The position numbers and the translations under genes were made by a program. A DNA stretch of 64,000 nucleotides from Clitopilus passeckerianus (Eukaryota > Basidiomycota > Agaricomycetes > Agaricales > Entolomataceae), in NCBI GenBank assembly GCA_944990035.1, contig CALYLX010000158.1, positions 186,001-250,000 of the forward strand, given 5' to 3'. Shown piece by piece: positions 1 through 11,398 of this stretch (its first letter is position 1; every line of letters begins with the position of its first letter). The notes under the pieces are model-generated. The model had not been told where the DNA came from. It was given only the letters and a program-made list of their open reading frames with translations, and did no database searches.

Positions 1-331
1 GAAGTCCCACACCGAAAACAGTCGCCAAGTTGATCTTCGTCGGCCGAATAGGAAACTTGACCATGATCAGGATGAGCGTCAAACTCTTCAGTCCATATTC
101 ACATCCCGTGATCTTGACCTCTTCCTCTCTTGCAGGTATGTCGACCAATGGAGTCTTGGTGGTAAAAAGCGATACCTGCCGTGGACTGGACGAAATAAAC
201 AAAGAAAGTTTATGATTGGAACGTTTCGGGCCTTTCGACCAAATCTCGGCCGTTCCCGTTCATTCGTCTTAGGGTCATCATAATAAAATGTAATAGGCAT
301 CCAACACGTCTGACAAGGAATTTCGAACGAT
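1..331. other. Left margin, no supportable gene
   Basis: Short open frames exist on both strands, but none has a recognisable domain, a convincing start or splice sites. The segment may hold the end of a gene lying outside the window. The last part is presumably the 5' region of the F-box gene that begins at 332. Confidence 0.4.
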
Positions 332-1977
332 ATGCACCCATGTCTGGATGTGCTCGAGATACGAACGGCCATTGTTAGCTATATAAACGTAGCTACGATA
401 TGTGGGCACCTGAAAGAGAACCACTCTCTTGCGGCCTTGGCCCGGACCTGCCGACGCTTTCAAGGTCAGATATGTATCCAGTCTTTGAACCAACTTTCTC
501 AAAAGTTTCAACTCGCAGAACCCGCAACGGATGCTCTCTGGAGAGAACAGCGGAGCTTGGCTCCGCTGGTGCGAGTCATGCCGGAAGATCTTTGGGATAT
601 GAGCGAAGCCGTCGTCGTAAGTTTGATCCGTTCTTTTCTCTCACCGAGTTCTGCTAATAACACAAGTAGCGGTTTCTTAGACCTTTGACTCAGAGCGACT
701 GGGAGAGGTTCGAATATTACGGCAGCAAAATACGCTCGCTAGACGTCGACACATACAGCTGTTTTTATGTCTCAGAAACCGTCCTTCGGCAGCTTTCCAC
801 ATATCGTCCAGTCAAGATTCTATTGCCTCGATTAACTTCCCTTCGTCTCACCCTCTCGGAAAAGCCTGAATATCCTTGCATAGACTACCTGCCGATTCTA
901 TTGGGGGAGAGTCTTCAGGTCCTTTGCATATTACCCCCTGATGACGAATCTCCGAAAGACGACGAAGATGTCAGTGATAATGATAATCCCAGTGTCCGAC
1001 AACTTCTTGATTCAGCCACGAGGTGTTGCCCTAACTTGCGCGAAGTTCACATTCCCAATGTGGTTGAGGTGCTCTCCATTACCTCAGATACGGACTTTGC
1101 CCTGGAAATCTTTCTCTGCAACTTTAAGGGCCTCCGATCGCTGAGCGTTAGTGCCGCAGATATAACACCCAACCTTATACGCAGCATCGGACAGCTTCCC
1201 AATTTGTCACAGTTATGCATTGGGACTGTAAGTTGGCTGGACAACCGGCGACCAGAACACCCAGTACCACGTCTTGTCCCAACATCGTTTTCCAAATCGT
1301 TCCCCCAACTTACCTCGATGGAAGTGTGGGATGTTGGATCAAAAGACCTTCAAGTCATTCTTGAGAATGTACCTAGCAATCTCACGCGGTTTGAAGCCGT
1401 TGGTGGGTATGGACCTGCTCATCTCCACCAATTGATCGCCCCTCTCAGTCGTTTCGCCGATTTGACGACCCTCAGTCTTCGTTATGATGAGTTCATTTTT
1501 TACCGTCTCGAGGAGGACACCGCTTTCTTCACACCCATTCTATCGCTTAACGGGCTTCGGAGCGTCCAGCTCGGCGGCTTTCCGAACGACGCGATGACGG
1601 ATGACTTTTTGAGTGATATTCCCGACGCCTGGCCACATTTGGAAGAGCTTCATGTGGACCCGAAGGACGACAAAACAACACGCATGTCTCTAGCAGGCTT
1701 GATACCCATATCTCAACAATGCAAGTTACCGAAAAGGCTCACAGTTGTGGTAGCCTGTCGACCATTCGACGTGGGGCAGATTTCCACAATTCCCGCCAAC
1801 CAAATCCAGGAACTGAGCATCCATTTCCCACAATTAGAGCAGCCGTGGGCAGTCCTACGCTGTATCTGTTCCCTCTTTCCTCAGTTACGACGTGCAAGCA
1901 CCAACGAGGCCTACCATTGGAGCAGAGACCCTCGGGAGTGTGGATTCTATAAAGCGATACAGGAAGCATTTTTGTGA
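332..1977 (+). CDS. F-box/leucine-rich-repeat-like protein (paralog 1)
   Basis: Probable substrate-recognition subunit of an SCF ubiquitin ligase; this role is inferred from the fold. Three exons fit one frame: 332-464, 519-616 and 670-1977, giving about 512 aa with introns of 54 and 53 nt. The N-terminus MHPCLDVLEI and the motif SLAALARTCRRFQ form the weak F-box-like helix pair usual in this Agaricomycete family. It is followed by ALWREQ, then the segment QSDWERFEYYGSKIRSL. That segment recurs in the three other paralogs here (6209-7979, 9241-10997, 11399-13067). The remaining 380 residues are leucine-rich, repeat-like segments such as CPNLREVHIPN and WPHLEELHV. Start chosen because every paralog begins at the equivalent Met. 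Substrate cannot be predicted. Confidence 0.85.
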
Positions 1978-2173
1978 CGGTATGGGATAGGAATTTTCTG
2001 TGGTCTATTAGTACGACGCTGAACTCTGTTTGTTCAAGGGATGATAGTCCGGTATTGAGGATGGACCACCATCACAACGCAGAGGGGGTGACGGGGCGTA
2101 GCTGATGATTCGGTCGCCTCCGTTCATCCAGGCGTAATCGGCCACAACACATTCATACAATACATCAAGTACG

Positions 2174-2220
2174 ATGCACCCATGACTAAGCCTTGTCGAG
2201 ATACAGGTAGTCATTGTAAG
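2174..2220 (+). pseudogene. Relic 5' end of an F-box paralog
   Basis: The first 11 bases match those at the start codon of the F-box gene at 332. A further 9-base match (TCGAGATAC) and CATTGT lie at nearly the same spacing, with about one base deleted. The frame stops within a few codons and no F-box body follows. It looks like the stump of a truncated duplicate; chance similarity is possible because the match is short. Confidence 0.4.
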
Positions 2221-5112
2221 TACAACGTAATATAGGTGTACATGTACGAAGATTATATGTACCTAGATTTTGCACTATTCAATCAACGAGACGGAGCAAG
2301 GAACACTCTGGGAAAGGAAAAGAGACGAATATCCTCCATTATCACTCGCTGGCCAAACACCAACAACTACTGCCAAAGTCTCTCCCCCTCTTTCCCATTC
2401 TGCCGCATGCTCTCCGCCACGTCTATTCCTCTGGTGGTATTGCCATTCCAACTGCTTCGTCTCTGGCGGTTCCGCAAGGAGCGTTGACGTGGGCTCATCC
2501 TCCTGGCCATCCGAAAGGTAAGTGATGACCTCCATGACGACATTTCCAGAAACGGTGCGCTCTTCTGGATCATCGACAAAAGGCGGCCTCCTCCCCAAGC
2601 TGCTGTTGGTGCAGGCGGAGCTGGGGTAACGATGACATGTCATCACAGAGCTCGCCGGTGGATCCACGTGGTGGGTAGTTGGAAAGCCTGATAGCGAGGG
2701 CGACAGGTCATTGGGTAGGCTTGAGGAACGTCGAGGTAGACTCAGACCGTGGAATGCATTTTCCAGCGTGACCTGCGACGTTTGAGGATGCCGGTGGATG
2801 AGGCATGTTCAGCTGGTGCCGGCCTGGCAGATGCACCCGCCGACCCACCCTCTGATGAAACACCGTTGAGAGGCTTGTTGCTGAGGGTGGAAGTTGCGAA
2901 ATATCGCCTGGTGCATCTGGCCGCTCATGAGGCGCAACACCCTCTCCGTCCGACTGCTTCTCGGTATATCCTCCAATGTTCTTCCTCCCGCCTCTCTGCC
3001 TCTTACACTCGTCCGTCCGCGTCATCATCGGTTCCTCTGTAATATTGCCCATACAGCTGCTCTGCCTGTAAAGGGTCCAGAAGAGGAACCCGGTCCCGCG
3101 ACGTCTGGGAAGCACCCAGAACCGGATGTGCTCGTTATTGTGGCCCGAAAGCTTGCTGATTCTCCGGAATTGAGGCAGTTTCTCGCACGTCGTTGGTGCA
3201 GCATGGTCTGGAGGTAGCGTTGATGATTCGTCATCATTAGAGAGTTGGGTTAGTCGGTTGTCGCAAGCCGGACAGCAGGAGAGGACGAGTCTATAATGGG
3301 AGGGTAGAGGAGGGTACGTCGGTGACGTCGTATGAGGATTTGGGCGACCTCGTGGGGAATTCGAAAAGCTTGCTGTGCTCCAGGATTGTCACCGTCTGGG
3401 GTAGCCTGACTGTGATAGTCCAGGCTTGGCAATAGACAGGGTCCATTGTGTTGCTTGCGTTTACGTTTGCGAAACGTGGAGGATGAATGTGGACAGCGGG
3501 GATGCTTCCCGAAGGGACCTATGCCGGTTTTGTTAGTGCAGGCATCGAAGAACACAAGGACACAATGCGTACCCTTAACGCCGAGGTGGGGCTGTTCTCA
3601 TTCGTGAGGAGGGGTCTCTTTGTTTGGACTGGAACTAGTGTTGCAGGAGTCCGCTAGAAAACCCAAACCGGCCAACACGGCAGGCTAGGTAACTGGAGTT
3701 GAGGGCCGGGAGGCTTTCTGAATCTACGCTGGGAGAAAGCATGAGAATCGGTTTGGAGAGAAAATCCGAGGAAGCTAACCTTCCTAAATGGACCATTGAC
3801 GGGCGGTCGACGCCTTGCCTACCAGAGCAACAGCAGCGTTCGAGATAAGCCTCTTTACGGCTACGGGGAGGCTGCTCCGCTACCCAAAACTAAATACGTT
3901 AGTTAACACCACTGCAGGCTAAAAAATGTGGCTCACGAGTTGGACTTTTGTTCAGGCAGGCTTGTCCGGCTCGACTCAGAGACAGCGTCAATATCAGCCA
4001 TGTTTCACAGGGTCTTTGTACCATACAGCGTAGAGGAAGCTGAAATGTCATAGCGAAGAACCAAGATTCGAAATTGGATGGCCAATACCATGGGTGGAGA
4101 TATGTTGAAACGTAGAAGCAGGAAGCAAGGAATATGTACGCTTTGTTGGGATATTCATGACCATGAGCTGGGCGCTATTCCCGAGATTTCAAGCCCAAGC
4201 TCCAAGCCTTGTAGGTCAAGGACGGGATATTCGACGACAACCATGGAGGTGAAAGGCAGCCAGTCAGCCGAAAAGCCGAAGATCCCGAAGGATGCCGGAC
4301 CCTGCCGGCAAGCTTGAGATGACACCATCCAACAAAACCACGTGTCTACAAAACTCTTGGCAGCAGTGGACTCAACCGAATTGATTGGAAGTGAAAGTAT
4401 TGGTTCAACACTTTCCTCTTCGTGGCTGGGGATCGTCATTCTAGCTGGTGCATCTTGTAGTAGGCGCTTTCTAATTGGTAGCTTGAATATACTCATGTAA
4501 CAGATGAGATGTACACTGCAACCCCACCAGCTCGATGTCTCCCAACAGTATTCGTGACACTTCTCGCCTCAGCCTCTGACATCCAGCTTGGATAGAAGGG
4601 TCTAGAGCCTGCTGCTGGCGTTGTTGGGAGGCCCACCCTGTAGCCATTTGTTCCCCCCCTGACACGAGGCTCCCATCGGACTTCATACTACGCGAGCGCT
4701 CCCTTCATGTTCGTCTGTGTAAACCTTGATCCGAGCCACCAGCGGACCGTCCTGTAGCGTATAACTAATGACGAAGTCGGAATTCTGCCAGTTCACGAGA
4801 CTAGGAGACTCTACCTCTAAAAAAAGTTGGAATCCGACGATTCTGGGAGAGTCTCGTTAAATAAGGAGGCACATTCGTGAACACAGATTGCTGTGGAAGT
4901 GGAGAGACTATGACTTTCAGTACCGGCAAGTCTATCTCTGATTCTTCGGTCGTCTCGCAATAATGCGCCTAAGCAATCATCCTGTCAACATGGCATGTTT
5001 CATGCTTCTATTCGCACTCCAAAGAACCTGTCAAACAACAGACCGTTGACCCTTGGCTGCCTGTGGAAGCAGGCGAATGGTGCACCGTGCCGCGTACCGG
5101 AGGTCGAGAGGG
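2221..5112. other. Long intergenic stretch with doubtful ORFs
   Basis: No gene can be firmly supported. Minus-strand open frames at 3555-3250, 3237-3025, 3115-2708 and 2667-2275 have plausible composition and might be pieces of one spliced or decayed gene, but splice junctions could not be joined in frame and no domain is visible. A plus-strand frame at 4078-4317 contains CTLCWDIHDHELG and a minus-strand frame at 4686-4471 is Gln/Leu-rich; neither was recognised. Confidence 0.35.
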
Positions 5113-5120
5113 TATAAATA
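5113..5120 (+). promoter_or_regulatory. TATA box of the protease inhibitor gene
   Basis: TATAAATA lies 90 bp upstream of the ATG at 5203, followed by a C/A-rich leader ending ATCAAAATGA, a good fungal start context. This suggests a strong, regulated promoter. Confidence 0.6.
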
Positions 5121-5202
5121 TCGAGACCATGCTCGACCGATTCATCAACAACCTCGCATTGTTCCATTCATCACCCAATCCTCCACACATAACAACATCA
5201 AA

Positions 5203-5852
5203 ATGACTTCTCCTGCCAATCTCGCACCTGGTATTTACACCATCACCTCTTTCGCAGGCAACGGTGGCTTCGTCTCCCGTTCGGATCGAGAAGACTTCTC
5301 TCTCAATCCCAAGGCTGTCGTCGCTAATCCTAAAGGCGTCCGACCCTACAGGGTCTACGTAAGTCAACATATATATCGCGAATACAGTAGCACTCAGTTT
5401 CCTCACATACCCGTCCGTTCAGTGGGAGATTAGGCCAGGACCCAACGGTAGCAACATACTCACCAACGATCGCGGCCGTACTTTCGTTCGCGATAATACA
5501 CTCTACGCCGCTCTCCTGGATGAGCCTCCTTCCGAGCAATGGATAATTCAATCCGTTGGGGGTCAGGGAAAGGACCTGTACACGTGAGCTGCGTGTTGAC
5601 CGTTTTACAGTGACGGTGGCTTATAGTGTCTTAGCATCTCAACTCGAGATCGTTTCAAAGGCTGGGTAGTGCCGGAAAACGAAGGTTCCTCGCCCGTGAG
5701 TCTTTTTCCATAAGGCGGAGCACATGATATCCTGACAGAAAGATTCTTGTTATTTCTAGATTGCGATCCGCCCTCTCATCGTGGGCCCTAGCGAGCCTCC
5801 TTTTTTCCCCCCATTCGAAGTGTTCAAGATCGAGCGGTTGGTGGATGAGTAG
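5203..5852 (+). CDS. I66-type (cospin-like) beta-trefoil serine protease inhibitor
   Basis: Small cytosolic protein without a signal peptide, about 156 aa, the usual size of the mushroom I66 serine protease inhibitors (cospin/PIC1 type). These bind trypsin-like proteases through a loop of a beta-trefoil and act in defence against fungivores. Four exons fit exactly: 5203-5358, 5423-5583, 5635-5695 and 5760-5852. Family features seen: N-terminal LAPGIYTITS, the segment GFVSRSDREDFSLNPKAV, SEQWIIQSVGG, and a C-terminal FEVFKIERLVDE strand. Introns are 64, 51 and 64 nt. It has its own TATA box and lies alone between F-box genes. The assignment rests on recalled family pattern, so the target protease is unknown. 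Confidence 0.8.
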
Positions 5853-6208
5853 TATAGCAGACTTATACTCGAGGCTCTGTTGATAGGATAATTTTTATAT
5901 TGCATTAGCTTCTCTTTATGCGAACGGTCCATTGAGGGTTTAGAGCCCCGATAAAATCCGAACGCTATCCCATTGTGTACGAAGCTAACTTGCACATGCA
6001 TGCTCTCGGCCCACACGGTAAGCTCCTGGAGTCCTGCACTGAACAGGAATTTGAACTGGCATGGACTCTGGAGTCGTTAGATAAATGCTATAAAGTATGG
6101 TTTTCCGAAAGGCAGCAATTTGGCAAATCATAATTGCAACGACGATGTACCAGATCCAGCAGATATCTCAACTACCACAAACAACTGACCTACTGCATAC
6201 CAACATGC
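5853..6208. other. Convergent 3' spacer
   Basis: About 350 bp between the stop codons of two convergent genes (inhibitor and F-box paralog 2). No coding potential or repeat noticed; it should hold both 3' UTRs. Confidence 0.5.
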
Positions 6209-7979
6209 CTAAACCAAGGAAAAAGCATCTTTGAATGCGTCATTCAGCTGCTCCCAAGCTCGTTCATCCGGCTGCAAACTCTTTGGAGGATATCCCCTGG
6301 CCTCCGCAAGCTTCGGGAACATGACCGAAATGCATCGCAGCACCTTCCATGGGCGCTCTATACCCAGGACAGACCTGTGGAGCAGGAGATAACGGATAGA
6401 CTGGCTGGCGATCCTAGCGTATTTAGGGTGTTCAATGTTGAAAGCGCAACACTGTACTGAAATGCTGAGCTTGACCAGCTTCTTGCAGTTCTGCGTAATT
6501 TGCGCAAGCCCTTCGAGTGTCATCCTGATGTGAGGATCATCCGATGTCGGGTATACATCTAGTTCTTCTAACTGAGGCCGGCATGAAGATATCTCGCGGA
6601 GCCATGGATCGGTGAATGGTTGATTGTTCGAGTGACAGATAGAAATCACGCGCAGATTTCTCAGTGTAAACAGGGATGAAAGAGGATGAGATGGGATGGT
6701 ATGAGTGTGCAGCTCTACGAAGCTGTCAGATTCTGCGTAGTGAATCAAGAGATGATTGAGTTCATTTAGCCACTGTGTTGGTAGATCGACTACGTCATAG
6801 CCATGTTTGTAGCTGATATCCAATGCATGGAGTGGGGTGCTGAGGCCGAGCAGGATATCCCGAACTTCATCAGGGGTCAACGGATGTAGCTCCAGAGCCT
6901 TCAAAAAGCGAAAACCGCCTGTCACCCAGGCGAGTTGGGGACTTGGATAACGGTCCTTCCTCCAGCTACTGTTTGTGCCAACACATAGGTTGGACAGCCT
7001 AGGCATCAGCCCAAGCCTGGCCATTACAGCAGGGCTAGTATCCTCGATACGGAGGTCGACTGATTCTACGTGGCTGAAGCGGGCAATGAATTCTTCCAAA
7101 GAAAACATGTTCTGGTTAATCAGCAAATCCTGCGACAGACTTGGGAGTGTAATGGAGCGTAGAAATGGACATGCACGCGAGACTGCGCGGAGAAAATGGC
7201 AAATATGACCTGCATCTGGGCCCGCATCGAAGTAGGGCGTTCCCGCTACTTCCATTTCGAATCTCTGGAGGTTGTTCCCTAGAAAGATGGGGAGGTAGGT
7301 CATATGTGGAGAGATCCGTATATAGTCGATAGACAGTGTGAACGATCTGAGGTTTGGGAAAAGGGTCCGGGTGGGTCGGTAGGCACACAACCGAATGTAA
7401 ACGCTCTCGTGGAGATTGCTTAGGTCCCTAGTCCCGATCGAGAGGGTGTTTATTTTTGAGCTATAGTAGTCAAATCGAACCCAGTCATTTTCTTCGATCG
7501 GTCGAGTCATTTTCTGTTCCAGATAGCAAGTCAGCACATTGGATGGGGCGGCCATCCTCATACGCACCAAGATTACGCCGTAGTATTCGTCTCCCTGCTC
7601 TCCTTCTTCTCCTTCCTCCTCTTCTTCTTCCCGGTCCATTTCGTCTTCCAATCCTTCTTCCCACACTCTTTGAGGCAACCGCATCTTCGTCCACAAGTTA
7701 GACGGGAGCACTTTGATGATGGTGGTCAGGTCTCTCTGTTTCTCCCATAATGCGCCTAAAGCCGCGCCTGAAGAAGTGTTTGTTAACTCTTAAACGGTTG
7801 ACTAGCCTAGTTGGTGCCATAGAACCTGTAAAGTGTTGGCTCGTTATTGCAAGAGAGACTAGATCTTGAAGCATGAAATCATTGCTTTTACGAGTGGGAA
7901 AGACAGTGTTGTCAATGGTGGAGCGGATGGTCTTAACAATCGCTGACTGTATTTCGGGTATCTGGAGGCAGCGGTGCAT
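6209..7979 (-). CDS. F-box/leucine-rich-repeat-like protein with acidic tract (paralog 2)
   Basis: Three exons on the minus strand, 7979-7826, 7767-7568 and 7513-6209, encode about 552 aa. The intron at 7567-7514 is 54 nt and stop-free, so retention would add 18 residues without a shift. The protein starts MHRCLQIPEIQSAIVK, has the F-box-like SLAITSQHF, then ALWEKQRDLTTIIKVLPSNLW, matching the paralogs. Unlike them it carries an acidic stretch of mostly Glu (about residues 85-110) before the shared block ENDWVRFDYYSSKINTL. The rest is leucine-rich and repeat-like, ending in a C-terminal block with ERPWKVLRCI that matches QPWAVLRCI of paralog 1. Likely an SCF adaptor; substrate unknown. Confidence 0.85.
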
Positions 7980-8010
7980 TTTGAGAGATTGACAGCGTGC
8001 AGTCGGTTCG

Positions 8011-8040
8011 GAGGAGGCAGAGGCAGAGGCAGAGGAGGCG
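8011..8040 (-). promoter_or_regulatory. CT-rich leader / AGGCAG microsatellite upstream of F-box paralog 2
   Basis: On the coding strand this is a run of CTGCCT units 32-61 nt before the ATG at 7979. Pyrimidine-rich tracts just upstream of the start site are common in filamentous fungal promoters lacking a clear TATA box. It is also a hexamer repeat likely to vary in length. Confidence 0.45.
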
Positions 8041-9240
8041 GAGTGGCTGGCACTGAGTACTGACGCATGATGCCTAATTAGCCGCCCATTAGACGCGCGC
8101 TTTACTGTACCACGACCGAGTTATGTCAGCATTCACAGCTTCAAATTTCCCCAGGCGCCTCTGGTTCGAGCACACATGCAAGATTGGTGGCATTTCCATC
8201 TCTTTCTCGCCAGAAAGTAATCCTTCACGCACTACACTATGCAACCTCGACCGTATGAGATTGGCAAGAATCTGTACCCAGACTCGGTTTCAAATACATA
8301 CTATAGCCTTGAGCCTGAGATAACCCCCCGTAAAACGGAATCAGAGAGCAGTCGAAATGTGGTAGAACTGCCAGTGAGCCAAGGTTCGTGTCGCTTTCCC
8401 GTTCTGGGTAAACTGAATGTTCATGAGCGACCCCCGTGTAGTTATTCCACGCACTTGCAGCAATCAGATGAACAGGAGCAACAACACCTTGCCAACTGAT
8501 CATTAGGCTGCCCTTTCTCACAAAGGTCGAGCAGTCCGCAGTTGCAGTGGCCAGATTTGGTACGCATCTGGCCCCATTCCTGCACCAGCAATCTGAGGCC
8601 CACCAAAGTAAAAGGGTTCTATCCAAGGTACACTATTCCCCCGCGATTCTGCTGCACCTTTTCTGACTAATGAACCTGTGTTACTAGAGTTCTCGGGCTT
8701 CGGTCTGATTTGTCGGTTCGTCTTGGAACCTCGGATATGCTCAGGAAAGCTTGTTTTCCACAAGGCTCTCCCAACGCCAGGCGACGTTCTCTAGCTGGAA
8801 GAAAGGGGTGGTACGGTCTCCTTTCCATTCCTCCCAGTGTTTGATTTCTAAGGAGCCATCAGATGTTCCTCCCCTTATTCAGTTGCCCTCTTCTCGAATA
8901 GGCCGCGAACATTTGCAAATTATGACCACGACCCTCCACCGGCCATGACGGTCCAGCAGGAGAACGGTGGTTCCTCAAGCTTCCGCCAGCGACGGCTGAT
9001 GGTGGCCTGAAGGAATGGCTTCAGAGACTTTCGCTTTGCGCCCGTCGACTCGGCTTAGACATCTAGTACCATTTGTCGCGTGTTCACGCCTCATCCATAC
9101 TCTAGATCAATATCAATTTCTGACAATTTTGGCGTCGCATCCTGATTGATCATTTGCCACCATCTGGAGCCTCGGAAATCGGCCTGAACGAAGATTATCA
9201 GCTTAATCAGATACCTCTTCGTATCTCCCACAGTGGTACC
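8041..9240. other. Divergent intergenic region between two F-box genes
   Basis: About 1.2 kb between divergently transcribed F-box paralogs. Open frames on both strands are short and show no domain or convincing splice structure. It must contain both promoters. Confidence 0.4.
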
Positions 9241-10997
9241 ATGCACCCTTGCTTAGAGATTCCCGAGATTTTCAACGAAATATGCGAACAAATATGCGAA
9301 TTACTCACAGAGCTGGCACCGCCATACAACGAGCCATGGTATAAAGCTCTGAGCAGCCTGGCTAGGAGCTGTCAAAGGTTCAAGGGTGAGTCACAATCTG
9401 ACCAACATCAGGCTGAAGAGGCTAACGATAAATCTTCGTTAATGGATAGATCCTGCACTAAATGCACTGTGGAAAGAGCCACCCGAAGTCTTTCAGACGC
9501 TGGCCATGGTCATGCCATCTGATCTTTGGACTTATGGATACCGGGAGTGGGAAGGTGGCGAGTGCTTAGATCTATTTGACGAGATGACTACACTTGTACG
9601 TTCAAAGCTATGCATCCAGAAAGAATACCTCTAATCTCTACTTCTGTCAGTAGCGACTCATTCGAAAGCTCACAGACGGTGATTGGGAAAGATATGACTA
9701 CTACGCTCCGAAAATTCGGAATTTCACCCTTCAAGGCTTCGATTACGGGATCAGCAATCTAGCCCTTAAGAAGCTCTGCGAATATCGAACACATCGCCTT
9801 GAAAAGCCCGTTCTTCCAAACCTCAATCGGGTATGGTTCTTTGTCGATGAAGAACTGCTCTCAGGGCCAGGAAAATATCTACCAGGGCTCCTCGGAAGTT
9901 CACTTCAGCACTTGTGGATCCTAACTCTATACAACGAAGGCAACCTTCCTCCAGATATTCGACGTTTCCTGCAACAAGTTTCCCAGATATGCCCCAACCT
10001 ACGTTCGCTTCAGACGCCAAATATATCGAAGACTGTGGAGCACAGCGTAACAGACAGCGCTAACAATTTTGGGGCGCTTCCTACCGATTTCTCCCTTGGA
10101 AAGCTCCTTCAACAATGGACTTTCCTCGATTCCCTGCATATCAGTATGCTAGATCTCCCAGGAGTTTGGAGAGACGTTTCTCACCTCCCATCGCTACGGG
10201 AACTCAAACTTGGCCTATCAAGCGATTCATGGCCAACTGATCATGTGCGACTGCCCGACCTCATCCGCCAGGATGCTCCATTTCCCCACCTCCGATCTCT
10301 AACAATTTCCAAAGTCAACCTCACGTTAACAAATGACATTCTCGACAGACTACCGAATGCTCTGACAGAGCTCACGCTCGACCCTACCAAGACCGCTGAT
10401 GCTAAGAATCAGCTTTCCCGGCTCATGCAGCAGGTTGCGCGGTTCGCTGACCTGGAGTACTTGTCGCTCAATTTATTGAACGCCTTTCCGAGAGACAAGC
10501 CCGACCTAAGATGGTATCTCCCACTCTTTAGTATCCATAGCGTTCGAGTCGCCTATCTCAGAGGCATCCCTACGGCCTATCACACCGTCGACTGGTTTCC
10601 TCGAATTGCTGAAAACTGGACGCATCTTGAAGAACTGGAGATCCCACCAACCAACCTCACTCAAGAAGTACCACAAATGACGCTTGAAGCATTTTCATCG
10701 TGGGCCCAAGAGTGTCGACAACTCAAGAAATTTACGGGGTCGCTTTTCTGCCGTCCCTTCAACCTCGACTTTAGGGGACGCACTGAGCAAAAAGCCTCCA
10801 ATCGCTTGGAGTCCTTGATCCTTGTTGAATCTCCGCTGGAGAATCCGAAAGCAGTGGAGAAATGCCTACGAGCTACATTTCCGAGACTAGAATGTGTGGA
10901 AGGGATGGATATCTCGACCGGTAGGCGATATCATAGTGAACCTCAGGCGCCTGAATGGGAGGCGCTTGAAGCCAAGTTTAGTCGGATCAAAATATGA
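9241..10997 (+). CDS. F-box/leucine-rich-repeat-like protein (paralog 3)
   Basis: Three exons, 9241-9385, 9450-9595 and 9654-10997, join in frame to about 544 aa; introns are 64 and 58 nt and fall at the same positions as in the other three F-box genes. The start MHPCLEIPEIFNEI and the F-box-like SLARSCQRFKG are followed by DPALNALWKEPPEVFQ, then LTDGDWERYDYYAPKIRNF, the family signature before the leucine-rich region. Typical repeats include CPNLRSLQTPN, FPHLRSLTISK and WTHLEELEIPP. An in-frame ATG upstream exists (9154), but the later one matches the paralogs. Probable SCF adaptor of unknown substrate. Confidence 0.85.
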
Positions 10998-11398
10998 TGC
11001 ATATCGACGTTTGTTGTCCAGTTGGATCGTGTATATTACGGCTAATCATGTCGGGCTATGTACACATGATTGAAGAACCAGTAGAGTTTCGATAAATATT
11101 TTCCAGCTGGATGCTTGAAGCTTTGCAGTTCGACTTCGGAATGATAAATAAGCACAAACGCTTGTGACTGTGTTGCCTACTGCCATGGGCTTGATTGGGA
11201 AACGACCCCGAGAAGGCCCTTTACTCGTTTCTGCGCTGTCTCTATCGAAGGGCTTTGCCTAAACACTTCAGCAGGACGCCAGGCAACCTGATAAACACTG
11301 TGGCTCAGATTCAAAGTCCCTGCTGGTCGCCTTCATCAAACCGTTTAAATCGGATATCTACTATAGCCTATGAGAAGCTCACCTGCGTCACGAAACCC
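10998..11398. other. Spacer between tandem F-box genes
   Basis: About 400 bp between two genes in the same orientation. An open frame runs from 11195 into the next gene, but it precedes the Met conserved among paralogs and is taken as leader. Nothing else seen. Confidence 0.4.
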
